DNA of 64,000 nt from DRKI01 sp011051875 (GTDB lineage Bacteria; Desulfobacterota; Desulfobulbia; Desulfobulbales; Desulfobulbaceae): positions 1 through 64,000 of the forward strand of contig JALXDL010000024.1 in assembly GCA_026990385.1 (NCBI GenBank), written 5' to 3'. Of this stretch, positions 62,145 through 64,000 are shown one piece after another; the stretch's first letter is position 1; the number at the start of each line of letters is the position of its first letter. Both the position numbers and the translations under genes were made by a program. A model generated the notes under the pieces. The model was not told the origin of the DNA, searched no databases, and saw nothing but the letters and a program-made list of their open reading frames with translations.

Positions 62145-63586
62145 CCTACACCTTCCGGGTCAGCGCACTGGCGGCGGAGTTCGGGGTCCACCGCAACACC
62201 ATCCGCAACTGGATCCGGAACGGCTCCCTGCCCGCCCGGCCCGGACCCGGCCGGCAGTATGTCATGGAATGGGAGGCATACCGGGCCCTCTGCGAGCGCT
62301 ACGGCCGCTCGCCCCGCCCTGGGACGGACCGGGTAAAGGACCCGGCAATGCTGCAGCAGATGGCTGGTAAGGCCGACCTGCCACCGGTCTTCCTTGGCCG
62401 CCGCAGCCCCACCTTCACCGAATCCCCGGCCTGGATCGAATCCTGCCTGGCCTGCGGCAGTTGTGCCGCGGCCTGTCCCATCTCCGGCGTGGACGGTCTT
62501 GATCCCTGCCGGATCATCCGCATGGCCCTGCTCGACCTGGAAGAAGAACTGCTGGCCACGGACTGGCCGTGGAAATGCACTCTCTGCGGGCGGTGCGAGG
62601 AAAGCTGTCCCATGGCAGTGGGAATCGTCGGCTTCATGCGCCATATCCGCTCGCTCCGCGACCGGGAACGGGTGCCGGGTCCCATCCACAGCGGTGTCAC
62701 TACCTGCCTGGAGCGCGGCAACAACCTGGGCATCCCGGAGCAGGATTTCCTTGCCCTCCTGGACGACCTGGGCAGGGAACTCGCACTCTCCTGCCCGGGT
62801 TTCACTGTGCCGGTGGACCGGTACGGGGCCCGGTTGCTGGTGACCATAAACTCCAAGGAACCCTTTACCGAGCCCGATTCCATGAAATGGTGGTGGCGGA
62901 TATTCCATGAAGCCGGTGAATCCTGGACCATTGCTTCGAGCAACTGGGAAGGGGTCAACTGGGGATTCTTCTCCGGCGACGACGAGGCCATGCGGACCAT
63001 TGTCGGCCGGATGGTGGACAACCTGCAGCGGCTCAACTGCTCGGCCCTGCTCCTGCCGGAGTGAGGCCACGCCTACCTGGCAACCCGGTACGGGCTGCAG
63101 ACATGGTTTCCCGAGGCCCTCGAACAGTTCACCATCTACTCGGTGTTCGACCTGCTGCAGGAATATATCGACCAGGACCGGATCCGCCTGGACAGGACCA
63201 TTCATACCGAGCGGACCACCTACCACGATCCGTGCAACTACGGCCGCAGGTCGCAGCAGCTCTTCGGACACGGCTATTTCGAGGAGGGGCGGGCCATTAC
63301 CCGGGCCTGCTGTCCGGACTTCGTGGACATGCAGCCCCCGGGCGCCGACAACTACTGCTGCGGCGCCGGCGGCGGGCTCTGGTCCATGCCCTATGCCGCG
63401 GAGCGTGTCTTTCACGGTCGGCTCAAGGCACGGCAGATCCGGGAGACCGGAGCCCGGCTGGTGATCGCGCCCTGCCACAACTGCCGGGACCAGATCCTCA
63501 GGTCGCTGAACAGGGAATATGAGCTCGACATCGAGGTCAAGTATCTGTGGCAGCTGGTGGCAGACTCCCTGGCCGGTCCGTCGTGA
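62141..63586 (+). CDS. Selenocysteine-containing DsrK/HdrD-like Fe-S oxidoreductase with N-terminal HTH
   Basis: 481 codons read through an in-frame TGA at 63062. Residues 1-60 are a MerR/excisionase-type HTH (FRVSALAAEFGVHRNTIRNW). Then two [4Fe-4S] motifs, CLACGSCAAACPIS and CTLCGRCEESCPM. The first CCG-type domain ends LLLPE-Sec-GHAY, where DsrK/HdrD relatives have ECGHA; Sec thus replaces a cluster/active-site Cys. The second CCG domain is complete: DPCNYGR, NYCCGAGGG, APCHNCRDQ. A stem-loop lies right after the TGA. The C-terminal part is continuous and in frame after TGA, so a pseudogene is unlikely. Probably transfers electrons with the HdrA encoded downstream. Confidence 0.9.
63072..63093 (+). 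promoter_or_regulatory. Bacterial SECIS-like stem-loop after the Fe-S protein TGA
   Basis: CCTACC (63072-63077) pairs with GGTACGG (63087-63093) with one bulged C. The 9-nt loop carries GG at 63079-63080, 17-18 bases after the T of TGA. This is within the usual distance and has the G-containing loop of SelB-binding SECIS hairpins. Confidence 0.65.
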
Positions 63587-63603
63587 CCGGGCAGGGACGG
63601 AGC

Positions 63604-63664
63604 GCCTGTGCCTGCGTACAGTTCCGGGAATGTGAAAAACAACGCGTTATTAATCCTGTGACCA
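63604..63664 (+). repeat. Dispersed repeat tail, copy E
   Basis: CGCCTGTGCCTGCGTACAG, then GGAATGTGAAAAACAACGCG, TTATTAATCCTGTGACC. Homologous to the right arm and tail of copies B-D. Lies between the Fe-S selenoprotein gene and hdrA, within a presumed operon. Confidence 0.6.
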
Positions 63665-63675
63665 GGAATACAACG

Positions 63676-64000
63676 ATGACAGACAGAAGCACGGCCGGCC
63701 CGGTCATGGTGATCGGCGGCGGCGTCACCGGGATCCAGGCCGCCCTGGACCTGGCCGAACTCGGTTACAGGGTCTTTCTGGTGGAACGTTCAGGGGCCAT
63801 CGGCGGCGCCATGGCCAGGCTCGACAGGACCTATCCGGCCAACGAGTGCGCCATGTGAACACTCGGCCCCCGCCTGGTCGAGTGCGGTCGGCACTCCAAC
63901 ATCCACCTGTTCACCCTGTGCGAGGTGACAGATATCGCCGGCAGCCCCGGTGACTTCCGCGTCACTCTCACCCGCGCCCCACGCTACGTGGACGCGGAGC
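63676..64000 (+). CDS. hdrA: HdrA-like heterodisulfide reductase flavoprotein, selenocysteine-containing (partial)
   Basis: Starts MTDRSTAGPVMVIGGGVTGI. FAD-binding GGGVTGIQAALDLAELGYRV, then YPANECAM-Sec-TLGPRLVECGRH. Relatives have ECAMC...VECGRH, so TGA 63856-63858 replaces the conserved Cys of the N-terminal cluster. Reading continues open to the window end. A nine-base-pair hairpin follows the TGA. HdrA bifurcates electrons between ferredoxin and a disulfide or partner. The upstream Fe-S selenoprotein and the hydrogenase protease suggest an Hdr-Mvh type complex. Confidence 0.9.
63860..63884 (+). promoter_or_regulatory. Bacterial SECIS hairpin in hdrA
   Basis: CACTCGGCC (63860-63868) pairs with GGTCGAGTG (63876-63884), nine pairs including one G-U, with the 7-nt loop CCCGCCT. 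The loop G is 16 bases after the T of TGA. A strong, correctly spaced SelB-binding candidate. Confidence 0.8.

Noticed and set aside
63062..63064. TGA as a simple nonsense mutation making a pseudogene
   Set aside because: The downstream frame keeps all cysteine motifs, the TGA aligns with a conserved Cys, a hairpin follows, and the next gene shows the same pattern.

Overview
This 64 kb GC-rich window looks like chromosome from a Gram-negative, anaerobic, sulfur- and hydrogen-metabolising bacterium, most likely a Desulfobacterota (Desulfobulbales-like) organism. The evidence is outer-membrane barrels, a protein-thiocarboxylate homocysteine pathway, [NiFe]-hydrogenase maturation genes, and two in-frame TGA codons read as selenocysteine in a DsrK/HdrD-like Fe-S protein and in HdrA. 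This assignment is inferred from gene content, not from a marker gene. No rRNA, tRNA or CRISPR array was seen.

Layout. 1-6.3 kb: an IS91-type transposase remnant, small secreted or duplicated-domain proteins, an outer-membrane barrel, and a PqqD-radical SAM-SPASM enzyme beside an unrecognised 264-aa protein, separated by palindromic dispersed repeats. 6.3-9.9 kb: an Rrf2 regulator followed by a tightly coupled operon (sulfur carrier hcyS, metY, E1-like hcyF, JAMM protease hcyD, tusA-like) for protein-thiocarboxylate homocysteine synthesis. A CysZ-like gene converges on it. 11-17 kb: nadA, broken by an assembly gap with an inverted copied segment, then an envelope group (DedA-PAP2-LssY fusion, uppP, ArnT-like transferase). 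17-22 kb: an atypical histidine kinase, an OmpA-like barrel and a phosphate-type porin. 22-30.4 kb: a Pho locus, with phoU-pstC-pstA-pstS-pstB on the minus strand, divergent from phoB-phoR. Two non-enteric Pho-box-like direct-repeat arrays (11-bp period) precede phoU and pstS.

30-42 kb: a chemoreceptor fused to PilZ, panE, a USP/kinase-like/APC permease operon, glucan phosphorylase, an HdeD-like protein and ftsH. 42-47 kb: a YbhGFSR-type ABC exporter. 48-52 kb: PilZ/YcgR-like, FliK-like and FhlB genes, then adenine deaminase. 52.8-56.6 kb: an MglB-MglA pair followed by a 907-aa acidic protein with a duplicated N-terminal domain, five LDxFF-type motifs and near-identical 210-bp tandem repeats.

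56.6-64 kb: hypF-hypC-hypD-hypE on the minus strand, divergent from a hydrogenase maturation protease, an HTH-fused selenocysteine Fe-S oxidoreductase and the start of a selenocysteine hdrA. Together these point to a hydrogenase/heterodisulfide-reductase electron-transfer locus continuing past the right edge.
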